A stretch of DNA of 64,000 nt from Ctena decussata (Eukaryota > Mollusca > Bivalvia > Lucinida > Lucinidae). Positions 1 through 10,600 of the stretch are shown in pieces (the stretch's first letter is position 1; every line of letters begins with the position of its first letter). Location of the stretch: NCBI GenBank assembly GCA_963989385.1, contig OZ022508.1:33440166-33504165 (forward strand). Reading direction: 5' to 3'. The position numbers were made by a program, and so were the translations under genes. A model generated the notes under the pieces. That model did no database searches. It saw only the letters and a list, made by a program, of their open reading frames with translations, and had not been told where the DNA came from.

Positions 1-378
1 AAGGTCAAATCTTAGAAAAACTTTGTGTACACCCTAGAGGGCACAGTTTTGATCCAATCTTCATGAAGTTTATCTTAATGAAATCTAGGTAAAGTTTGAA
101 ACTGGGTCGTGTCGGGTCAAAAACTTGGGTCACTAGGTCAAATATAAGAACGACCTTGTATACGCTCCAGGGGGCACAGTTTTGATCCAATCTCAATGAA
201 ACTGTGTCAGAATGTTTATTCTTACAATATCCAGGCCAAGTTTGAAACTGGGTCATGTCGGATCAAAAACTAGGTCAAATGTTAGTATGGTAAAAACTCT
301 TATAAATCTTCACCAGAGCCAGTGAACTGATTAATGCTCAGGTGAGCGATTCAGGGCCACCATGGCCCTCTTGTTTTA
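1..378 (+). repeat. GGTCA-rich tandem repeat, right end of an interspersed element
   Basis: Two diverged copies of a unit of about 130 bases are seen (GGGCACAGTTTTGATCCAAT near 40 and again near 173). The block ends at about 339-378 with CAGGTGAGC, then an AGGGCC..GGCCCTC mini-hairpin and CTTGTTTT. The same ending closes the array at 3919-3960. The left part of the element is outside the window. Superfamily not determined. Confidence 0.6.
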
Positions 379-712
379 GCATTGTGGTTGAATTTGTGCA
401 GTAATAATGGACATGATTTTTCATTTCATCAACACTTGCCAGGTCCTTCAGGGGCTGATGAAAACCTCAGCATTCAGCCTTGGTTTTCAACAGCTCCCTC
501 AGTATCTGGCAAATGTTAGTGCCTAAAACAAACATGTTCAATTCCTATATTATCACAAAGTACGGTTGGAACAAAAAAAAACAATACAAACTCCAGATTT
601 TGTTTTTATTTTTTGCCTAGTCATAATGCTTAAAAATGTAACTTTACTTAGTGAAGTAAGATGCCTGATAATTGGAAGCTAGTGAGGGAAGTTCAGATGA
701 AATGATAATTAC
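379..712. other. Intronic sequence, nothing recognised
   Basis: AT-rich sequence without a recognisable repeat or ORF. It should lie in the plastin intron upstream of the exon at 1516. Confidence 0.4.
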
Positions 713-1128
713 CCCAGTGCTCCTTATAAGATTGGGCAATAGGAATTATTTTGGTATAATTTTCAATATTTTTTCCATAAAAGCCAGGGATCAAGCTAGA
801 GGGAGACTAGGGAGAAATAGTCTCCTTGCAGGATCAAACTTCTCCCTGTTTTGAGCTGAGGGAGAAGTTTAAATGTATAGATCATATAGGAAAGACTGAA
901 AGGTGGGCAGAAACTTCTCCCTAAAATCAGAAAAACTTCTCCCTCATTTGGACCTCTAGCTTGATCCCTGAAAGCATACGTTGTGACCCCTCATTAAAAT
1001 GGTCCCACCCAGACGGTCCTAATGATGGGTCACACTGATTGTACGGTATGCTTTCATTGAGATTTTAAAAAAAATCTATGTCCGAATTATCCTTAAAACG
1101 CTTTCTTATCTGGGGAGCTGTGCATTGC
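713..1128. mobile_element. Foldback MITE of the GCTCCAGATAAGA / GTTGTGACCCCTCA family, interrupted
   Basis: The left end (AGTGCTCCTTATAAGA) and right end (TCTTATCTGGGGAGCT) are inverted. The centre carries the family hairpin core, GTTGTGACCCCTCATTA against TAATGATGGGTCAC. A 186-bp element (785-970) splits the left arm. Other copies of this family occur at 16215, 22647, 27444, 28251, 38968, 44722, 45788, 56931 and 62585. Confidence 0.65.
785..970. mobile_element. Short TIR element nested in a MITE, 5-bp target duplication
   Basis: The inverted termini are CAGGGATCAAGCTAGAG and CTCTAGCTTGATCCCTG. They are flanked by a direct AAAGC on both sides (780-784 and 971-975). Internal CTTCTCCCT motifs occur in both orientations. 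No coding capacity. CAGGG ends suggest hAT, but the 5-bp duplication does not fit the usual 8 bp. Confidence 0.7.
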
Positions 1129-1150
1129 TAAATATCGCTAACGACTCCAT

Positions 1151-1483
1151 CACAGGGTATAATCGATTCCGCTAATTTTCGCTTCCTGCAGAGACTGTAC
1201 ATCATATTTGGCTTCCGCCAAGACTGTCCTCAAACTCTTGCTTCCTGCCGAGACTTCTGTACATGATAAATGGCTTCCTGCCGAGACTGTCCGTGTGATT
1301 CTGCTTCCTGCCGAGGCTCTCGGCAGGAAGCAGAATCACACGGACAGTCTCGGCAGGAAGCCATTTCTCGAGGACAGTAGTCTCTGCAGGAAGCAAGAGT
1401 TCATGGACAGTCTTGGCGGATGCCAAATATGACGGACAGTCTCTGCAGGAAGCGAAAATTGGCGGAATCGATTATACCCTGTG
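1151..1483. mobile_element. Palindromic foldback element, CACAGGGTATAATCGATTCC termini
   Basis: The 333-bp element is an almost perfect inverted repeat. The termini match for 22 bases before the first mismatch and are flanked by a perfect 5-bp duplication TCCAT (1146-1150, 1484-1488). The arms are built from repeats of GCTTCCTGCCGAGACTGTC. Because it is palindromic, both strands carry a 74-codon ORF with near-identical translations, which I do not regard as genes. It ends 32 bases before a plastin exon. A second copy is at 11563-11895. Confidence 0.85.
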
Positions 1484-1515
1484 TCCATGTCATCTAGAGG
1501 CTTGCTCTATTTCAG

Positions 1516-1611
1516 AAATCTAGAAAATGATGACGAATGTAAAGACAAACTTCCAATAGACCCACAAAGTGATGACTTGTTTGCTAAGGTCAAGGATGGA
1601 ATATTGCTATG
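1516..1611 (+). CDS. PLS3: Plastin coding exon (CH1, middle)
   Basis: The acceptor is ctctatttcag and the donor is G|GTGAGT. The exon begins with the last base of a split codon and ends with two bases (TG) that join C of the next exon to give Cys. It encodes [19 protein letters not shown] and then [11 protein letters not shown], matching the plastin CH1 region around ALENDPDC..DDLF..VGDGIVLC. A palindromic MITE ends only 32 bases upstream, so the branch point may lie in or next to it. Confidence 0.92.
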
Positions 1612-4600
1612 GTGAGTGATTCTCATTTTATGTAGACTAAGTGCCGTGTTCAGGCTGCATTTTAATCACCATGTTCATGTTCCATATAAATCTCCATCTG
1701 CTGTTAGACACCAAGTTATCCCATAGACCATACTCAGTGCCAGGGCTCGGGAAATATTGAAAAATGAATCGGTCCAGGCGATGACATCATCATCTAACTA
1801 CAATGGAGCGCCATTATAACGCGGGTGCCAGGAGACGATATAACGATCTTCGCTGAATACCCCCACCCACTCATGAAAAACCTCATGTTTACATGTTCGT
1901 AGTGCTTGTTTAGCCCTAACAAGGTAGATAGGCATGTTTACTGCTTACCTGACACAATGAAAATCAGCGCTGAAGTAGCCATTTAGACCCTATGTTCTTA
2001 CTTATTGTGAACATGCGTTTAAAATGCAGAAAAAAGACAGTGAAAGTAGCCATGCTGGAAACACATGATTTCTTGGAAATGGTTGAAGATTTTGACCTGA
2101 AAATTGGTATATACAGTCATCTTAATGAGTACATGAAAATTTATGCATACAAGAGGTCAAGGTCATTCTTTGACCTTTGACCCTGGTCTCTCATATTTTG
2201 AAAATTTCACACATCTGCTCAAAAGCCACTGGGCCAATTGTAACCAAATTTCATATAAAGCCTCTAGGGGCTGAGGGAACGAAATGTTGTTCGCATGGTC
2301 TCAGTCACATGACCAAAATGGCCGCCACGGCCTTATATGGTAAAAAACCTGCAAAAATCTTCTTCTCCAGAATCAATAGGCCAATGGCCTTGAAACTTGG
2401 TATGTAGCATTGGGTATGTGAGTACTACCAAGATTGTTCAAATTATGACCTTGGGTTGACCTTGACCTTTTTTGCGGCAAGGTCAAATATGGGAACATGC
2501 TAGAACATAAGATTTCATGGAAATTTTTGAAGATTAAGGCCTAAAAATTGGTATATGCAGTCATCTTAATGAGTACATGAAGATTTGTGGGTACAAGAGG
2601 TCAAGGTCATTTTTTGATTTTTGACCCAGAACTCTCATATTTTGAAAATTTCAAACAATCTCCTCAAAAACCACTAGGCCAGTTGTAGCCAAATTTCAAT
2701 TAGAGCTTCCTGGGGTTGAGGGAATGAAAATTTGTTCAAACGGTCCAGGTCACATGACCAACATGGCTGCCATGCCCATATATGGTAAAAACCTTAAAAA
2801 AAACTTCTACTCAAGAACCGATTGACTGATTGCCTTGAAACTTGGTATGTTGCATCGGGTACTCAAGTACTATCAAGTTTTTTCAAATGATGACCTTGGG
2901 TTGACCTTGACTATTTTTTTACGGCAAGGTCATTGAAGGTCAAATATTGGAAAATGCTAGAACTTAAGATTTCATGGAAGGTTTTGAATATTAAGGCCTA
3001 AAAATTGATAAATACAGTCATCTAAAGGAGTACATGAAGAGTCATGAATACAAGAGGTCAAGGTCGTTCTTTGACCTTTGATCCTGAATTCTTATAGTTT
3101 GACAATTTCAAACTTCTTAAAAGCTACTGAGCCAATTGTAACCAAATATCATATATAGGACCCTTCAGGGGTTGAGGGAATGAAAATGGCCTTGAAACTG
3201 GGTATGTAGCATTGTGTGCTCCAGTACTATCATGATTATTCAAATTATGACCTTGGGTTGACCTTGACTCTTTTTACAGCAAGGTCAAATATGAGAAAAT
3301 GCTACAACATAAGATTTCATGGGAAGTTTTGAAGATTTTGGCCTTAAAATTGGCATACACAGTCGTCTTAATGAGGTCAGGAAGAATTATGAGTACAAGA
3401 AGTCGAAGTCATTTTTTTACCTTTGACCCAGCTGATTTCTCATTTTTTGACATTTAAACATTTCCTCAAAAGACAAAGGGCTAGTTATAAACACATTTCA
3501 TACAGAGCCTCCAGGGGCTGATTGAACAAAAATTTGTTCAAACGGTCTAGGTCACATGACCTGCATGGCCGCCATACCCATTTATGGTATAAACCTTTAA
3601 TATTTTTCTTCTCCAGAACCAATACACGTTGTGTGACCTTGAAAGTTGGTAAGTAGCATGGAGTACTAGAGTACTACCAAGACTGTTCAAATGATAACCT
3701 TGGGTTTACCTTGATCTTTTTTACGGCATGGTCACATATAGGAAAATGCTAGGACATAAGCTTCACTGAAAGTTTTGAAGATTTTGGCCTAAAATGGTAT
3801 ATATGGTTGTCTTAATGAGTACATGATGATTTATGAGTACGAAAGGTCATTCTTTGACTTTTGACCCAAGACTCATATTTTGACAATTTCAGACATAAGA
3901 AAAAGTTACTTTGCCAGTTGTTCAGGTGAGCTATTCAGGGCCTCATGGCCCTCTTGTTTTTAGGATGGTGTATAGTACCCTGCCGGGCCGCGTAGCTCAG
4001 TCAGTAGCGCGTCAGACTCGAGAGCTAGAAGTACTAGGTCCCAGTCTAGCCGTATGCTTTGGTTTCTCCTTTCGCTGACACAAGAAGGGCAGTTGTCAGT
4101 TACTGGTGAAAGTATGTGCACTTCGTACTGGTTAACCGCTTAGGAGGTCTAAGCCTGCCCAGGAATAGTGTGGTTAGGTCAACTGAACGTCCTGACATGA
4201 CCATAGTTGTATACAGTGAACGTAAAGCAATAAAACAACATGTACAGTCCCATCATGTTGCTTAAGGTTTGGAGCACCCCAAACCAGAAAGAGTACCCAT
4301 ATGACTTCCATACAAAAATCTTAATAATTATGATTGTATCACCACTGTGCACAGCGGGATAACTTTTCTTCTATCAATATTGGTATAAGTAAAGAGTTTC
4401 CTCTGAGGCTGCCATAATTACAGAGGATCTTACGTGGGTGGTCATTATGTTCCCCCATCATGGGGGGGGGGGGGGGGGACATATTGTTTTTGGTGTGGAT
4501 CCCGTCTGCGTCCAAGTTGGCGTCAGCGTCGGCGTAGCTTCTTGTCTGCACTCTATCTCCTGAAGGGATGTGTGGATTTTGACCAAACTGGCACATATAC

Positions 4601-7600
4601 ATCACTGGGAGAGGGGAAAAACTGATTAGACTTTGGTGACCTTGGCCTTATTTTCAAGGTCACAGGAGGTCAAAGAAGGATGAAAAATAGCTTGTCTGCA
4701 CCATATCACCTGAAGGAATTGATGGATTTTTACCAAACTGGCGTAGATATATACTGGGAGATGGCAAAGAATTGATTAGATTTTGGTGACCTTGACCTTA
4801 TTTTCAAGGTCACAGGAGGTCGAAGAGTGTTGAAAAATGCCATGTCTGCACCATATCTCCTGAAGGAATTGATGGATTTTTACCAAACTGGCAGGGATAT
4901 ATACTGGGAGATGGCAAAGAAGTGATTAGATTTTGGTGACCTTGACCTCATTTTCAAGGTGACAGGAGGTCAAAGAGTGTTGAAAAATGCCTTGTCTGCA
5001 CCATATCTCCTGAAGGAATGGATGGATTTGAATCAAACTGTCATAGATACATCACTGGGCGATGGCAAAGAATTGATTAGATTTTGGAGACCTTGACCCC
5101 ATGTTCAAGATCACAGGAGGTCAAAGAGTGTTGAAAATGCCTTGTCTGCACCATATCTCCTGAATGGACGGATGGATTTGAACCAAACTTGCATAGATAT
5201 ATACTGGGAGATGGCAAAGAAGTGATTAGATTTTGGTGACCTTGACCCCATTTTCAAGGTCACAGGCAGTCAAAAAGTGTGTCAGTACCATATCTCCTGA
5301 AGGGATAAATGGATTTGAACCAAACTATCACAGATACATCAGTGGGAGATGGAAAAGAAGTGATTAAATTTCGGTGACCTTGACCCGATTTCAAGGTCAC
5401 AGGAGGTCTTAACTGGACAGCATTTAGGGAAACTGATACTGCTGGGAAAGAGCAGGTGGGGGGGACATCTGTTTTTGTCAAAAAAAAAAACATTTCTAGT
5501 TTCATATGAAATTTATTAAACGAGCCTTTGGCGAGTTTCATAAATTTCATATGAAAACACCATGAGTGTAATACTCTGTTTATCGTATGACCCTTTAAAA
5601 TGGGATTTTATCGCCTTCAAAATGAATATAATTTCACCAAGAAAACGCATTGTTGACATGGACGTGGTCAGTGATGCTCTGTGTACGCGCCAAAGTGTTA
5701 TTACCCGTGTGGTCATATAATTTTTATGGCACTATATTGTCCACTGAATAACAGTGACGTCATATGATAAAAACATATTCACGGTGACAGAGAGTTTATT
5801 TTACATTACGTTAGTGATATTATTTGAAAAACCAAACTTTGTCACTATCATAGACACTTTTTATTAGTTACAGTGTAAGAACCTTCATGAGGCGATTGCA
5901 AAGTGATGCTATAACGAAACTGCCTAAAATCAAGAAGCAGTGAGATTTTTATTTATGCCCCCGCCACAAGGTGGGGAGGAGCATATAGTTGTTTTTTGTT
6001 GTTTTTATGCCCCCGCCACAAAGTGGGGAGGGGCATATAGTTTTGCCCTTGTCCGTCCGTACGTACGTCCGTCCATACGTCCGTCCGTCACACTTTGTAG
6101 TACTGTTCTTGTCTCCGCAACTCCTCCTACAGTATTCGATGCAGGGAGTTGAAACTTGGAACACAGTTCAGACATGCATTGAACATATGCATAAAGGAAG
6201 CATAACTTTGATTAAGATCTTTATTGCAGAATTATGTCCCCTTGAATAATAAACATATTTTGACCATATTTCACATCTGAGTACTGTTCTTGTCTCCGCA
6301 ACTCCTCCTACAGTATTTGATATAGGGAGTTGAAACTTGCAACACAGTTCAGACATGCATTGAACATGTGCATAAAGGCAACATAACTTTGATTAAGGTC
6401 TTGGTTGCAGAATTATGTCCCCTTGAATAATATACATATTATAACCATATTTCACATTTGAGTACTGTTCTTGTCTCCGCAACTCCTCCTACAGTATTTA
6501 ATGTAGGGAGTTGAAACTTGCAACACAGTTCAGACATGCATTGAAACAGAATTTTGATTAAGGTCTTTGTTGCAGAATTATGTCCCCTTGAATAACAAAT
6601 ATTTTGACCATATTTCACATTTGTAGTACTGTTCTTGTCTCTGCAACTCCTCCAATTTTATTTGATGTAGGGATTTGAAACTTGTAACACAGGTCAGACA
6701 TGCATTGAACATGTGCATAAAGGAAACTAAACTTTGATCCAGGTCATTATGGCAGAATTACATCCCCTTGAATGACATGCATATTTTGACCATATTTCAC
6801 ACTTTGTAGTACTGTTCTTGTCTCTGCAACTCCTCCAATAGTATTTGATGTAGGGATTTGAAACTTGCAACACAGTTCAGACATGCATTGAACATGTGCA
6901 TAAAGGAAACAGAACTTTCAGTCAGGTCTTTATTGCAGAATTATGTCCCCTTAAATAACATACATATTTTGACCATATTTCCATAGCTTAAATACAATCT
7001 CACCTTTTATCGTCGCTCTAGCGGCCTCATTTATTAACAGATTTTGGTATTACATCACAGCTTTATTGGGTATGACAGTACCTTGAACAACTTTGCGTTT
7101 CAGGTTTGTAGGATGATGGTCAAGGTCACAGTTGCTATTTTCAGAAAAGCTAGGGCATTGCTCCAGCGCTTTCATTTATAGATCGATTTTGATGTAACTT
7201 CACATAAATGTTAAGTATAACAATATCTTGAATAAATTACTGTTTCAGCACCGCAGGTCCAAGGTCAAGGTCACAGTTGCTATTTTTAGAAAAAAACTTT
7301 ATCATTCCTCTACTCCTCTATTCATTGACAATTTTGATGTAACTTCACTCAAATGTTTAGTGTGACAATATCTTGGACAACTTTGTGATCCAGAATTTCA
7401 GGGTAAAGGTCAAGGTCATATTTTCTATTTTAGAAAATATGCTGTCATCCCTCTGGAATGATTTTGGCATAACTTGACACAAATATTTAGCTTGACAATA
7501 TCTGGTACAAATTTACGTTTCATCATTGTAGGTCCAAGGTCAAGGTCACAGATGCTATTATAGGTACATGTAAATCTTTGTCATGGTTCTAGCACCTTTA

Positions 7601-10600
7601 TTTATTAACTGATTTTGATAGAACTTCACACATATATTAAGTATGACAATATCTTGGACAAGTTAACCTTTCAGGGTTGTAGTTCCAAGGTCAAGGTCAC
7701 AGTTGCTATTTTTAAGAAAAACTCTATCATCCCTCTAGCACCTTTATTTATTGACAGATTTTGATGTAACTTCACACAAATATGTTTAACACATTACTTT
7801 TCTAGTGAGGCATATGGCGGGGGCATTCATCACCTTTAGTGATTGTCTAGTTTTTAAGTGTTTTTATTTGTTCATGAAATTCAAATACAGGTCAACCTCA
7901 TTATAACGCGATGGGTGGGGTCCATAGATCTCGACCGCGTTATAAGTGAAACGCGTTATAGCGATTAGGATGAGGGGGCTACCAACACAAGCTCGACTGA
8001 CTTCGATTTTGCCCTAACGGTTGTGTGTGTTGGTGGTTTGAGTCAATGTTTGACGTAAATAATGGTTTCTGATACGTATTGTTGTATTGCTAGATAGATA
8101 AACACTTACAGCATGTATCACATTGTTCCAATCATATTATTAAACTGTCTTGTCAATAAAATATGCTAAGTAACACATGTGTTTCGTTTTTAAATTCCAC
8201 AAGACGCCATCTTGGCAGATTTCCGGTGATCATGTAACTTTAACATTGCGGTGTTGGGGTACAGTATCATCGGACCAAAATTATCCGTGTCTTTCACGGA
8301 GAAGGCTTTACGTTTTTTGGAGTCTCCATTATGCAGTTTGGTTTCAAATTTACTGAATGAATGAATGACCAAAGTCGGACAATTTTTATCTGCATCGCGC
8401 ACTTTAACTCAATTAGTCAATTACACATTCTTTTACCCATAAACCCTCTCGCTCACTCTGATTGGCTGATTGTTAATTTTATGCAACGACAACAATGGCG
8501 GCGCCATCAAACTGCGAGTTCGGCGTGTTTGAAGTGTATTCCAGGTTTTTAAGGGATAATTATGAAAGTTTTCATTCCTTTAAGCATACGGTCATCAGTC
8601 AATAAATAAGGTAATTATTCAGGTGTTACATAAGTTTTGCTGTCATTGCAATTGACCTAATTATGTGTGAATATGCTCGGCGTACCTTCAAAACAAAACA
8701 CAATAATAATGGCTTGTACACGTGGGGCGATCAAGGGTAATTAGGGCAAAAACAAACAAAGATCAAACAATTATCATGTAAGTACTTTATTCATAATTAT
8801 TTTTACAAACAACATAATTTCTCGTTCACCTAGCAGCTTTGATTCAGCGATCTGAAAAAAAAACTATTTTTATGCCCCCGAAGGAACTTCGGGTGGCATA
8901 TTAAAATCGCACCGTCAGTCCGTCTGTCCGTCCGTCCGTCTTTCCGTCCGTCCGTTACAAATCGTGTCTCAGCTATAACTTTAAAACTACTGAAGCAAAT
9001 TTGATGAAACTTCACAGATAGATAAAGCATAATGTGAAGGTGTGTCGGGCACAAGACTTAGATCCCTACGCCCAAGGTCAAGGTCACAATTGGGTCAGAG
9101 GTCAAATAATGTCTCAAAATCGTGTCTCAGCGATAACTTTAAAACTACTGAAGCAAATTTGATGAAACTTCACAGATAGATAAAGCATAATGTGAAGGTG
9201 TGTCGCGCACAATACTTAGTTCCCTACGCCCAAGGTCAAGGCCACAGTTGGGTCAGAGGTCAAATTGTGTCTCAGAATCGTGTCTCAGCAATAACTTATA
9301 AACTACTGAAGCAAATTGAATGAAACTTCACAGAAAGAAGAAGCATAATGAGAAGGTGTGTCACACATAAGATTTAGGTTACCACATTCAAGGTCAAGGT
9401 CACAATCAGGGGTCAAAGGTCAAATGTTGCCTCTGCCATAACTTGAAACCTGCTAAAGGGACTTTCATCAAACTTCACAGAAAGGTAAACCATAATGAGA
9501 AGGTATGTTATACACAGTATTTATGATCCCAAATCCATGGTCAAGGTCACAATCTGGGGTCAGAAGTCAAATGATGTCTCGGCAATTACTCAGAAAAGTA
9601 CCAAAGCAAATATTGCAGAAAGATAAAGCCTACTGAGAAGATTTTCCATTCAAAAGACATATGTTTCCACATCCAAGGTCAAGGTCATAGCCAGAGGTCA
9701 AAGATCAACTCATTTATCCTCAATTACTTAAAAGCTACTGAATCAAACTTCATTAATTTTCATGAAAAGGGAAAAAATAATGAGATGATTCACAAATTAT
9801 GGTTTTGTTGCCCAAGGCCAGGGTCACAGTCACAAATAAGAATGTATGTCATGTGCAAGACTCAGGCTCCACACTCAAGGTCAAGGTCACAACCAGGACT
9901 CAAAGGTCAGTTTAAGGGGCCTTCGGGGGCATTTGTTACACACTGTAACATTTCTTGTTTTTTTTTTTTTTTTTCAAAATCACTGAAAATGGTACCTTGG
10001 GAAAAATTTGGGGTCCAAGACAGGTACCACGCTATAACGGTATACGCGTAATGTTGAGGGGAGTTATAACGAGGTAGGCCTGTAAATGAACAAAGAAGAC
10101 AAGATTCTGAGGAAAAAACATGCATCTATCTTACAATGGATGCAAGACTGACTAGATAAGTGCCTTTTATACTGAGTCAAGGTTTTCCCTGGATCTTTTA
10201 TTTGAAGAGTATTTGGGACTCACACACCAATTTCTTAAGGGCCCAGTGCCAAAAGTAAAGGGTCCTGTGCTCTGAAAAATCTTAAGAAATTTCCAAAACA
10301 AACATCAGAAGCTCATAAATACTACATTCTGAAAATCATGACTTAGTATATATGATTTTTATTGGAATTCATCACTTTGAATTGGTACACGTATTTTGTT
10401 CTAAGAGTCCCAGTGGATGCACAATTATTTTCTGGGAGTCCCAGACATTATTTTGGGGGTCTGAGACTCTCAATCTTGCATCCGGGAAAACCCTGCTGAG
10501 TGCCATAGTCTGGCTTTGTTCTGAGACAGAAATGGTTTTGTTCTCTCAGTCTCCTCCGAAACTAGCAGGAGGTCTATACTTCTAAATTTCAATGGCCTCC

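Larger units (their letters stand above)
7888..10082. mobile_element. pogo/Tigger-like TIR element with TA target duplication, itself interrupted
   Basis: The left end CAGGTCAACCTCATTATAAC and the inverted right end (read outward as CAGGCCTACCTCGTTATAAC) match at about 15 of 20 positions. Both ends are flanked by TA. Subterminal ACGCGTTATA motifs occur at both ends. CAG..ACCTCGTTATAAC termini with TA duplications are typical of the pogo/Tigger branch of Tc1-mariner. The element lacks an intact transposase and has a second element inside it (8871-9957). Confidence 0.75.

Noticed and set aside
1..378. Helitron 3' end because of the GGGCC hairpin before CTCTTG
   Set aside because: Helitrons end in a hairpin followed by CTRR and insert between A and T. 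Here the sequence after the hairpin is CTCTTGTTTT and no matching 5' TC end is in view.
1202..1432. Overlapping 74-codon ORFs on both strands with almost the same protein
   Set aside because: They are the two readings of one palindromic element. The same pair occurs in the second copy at 11614-11844.
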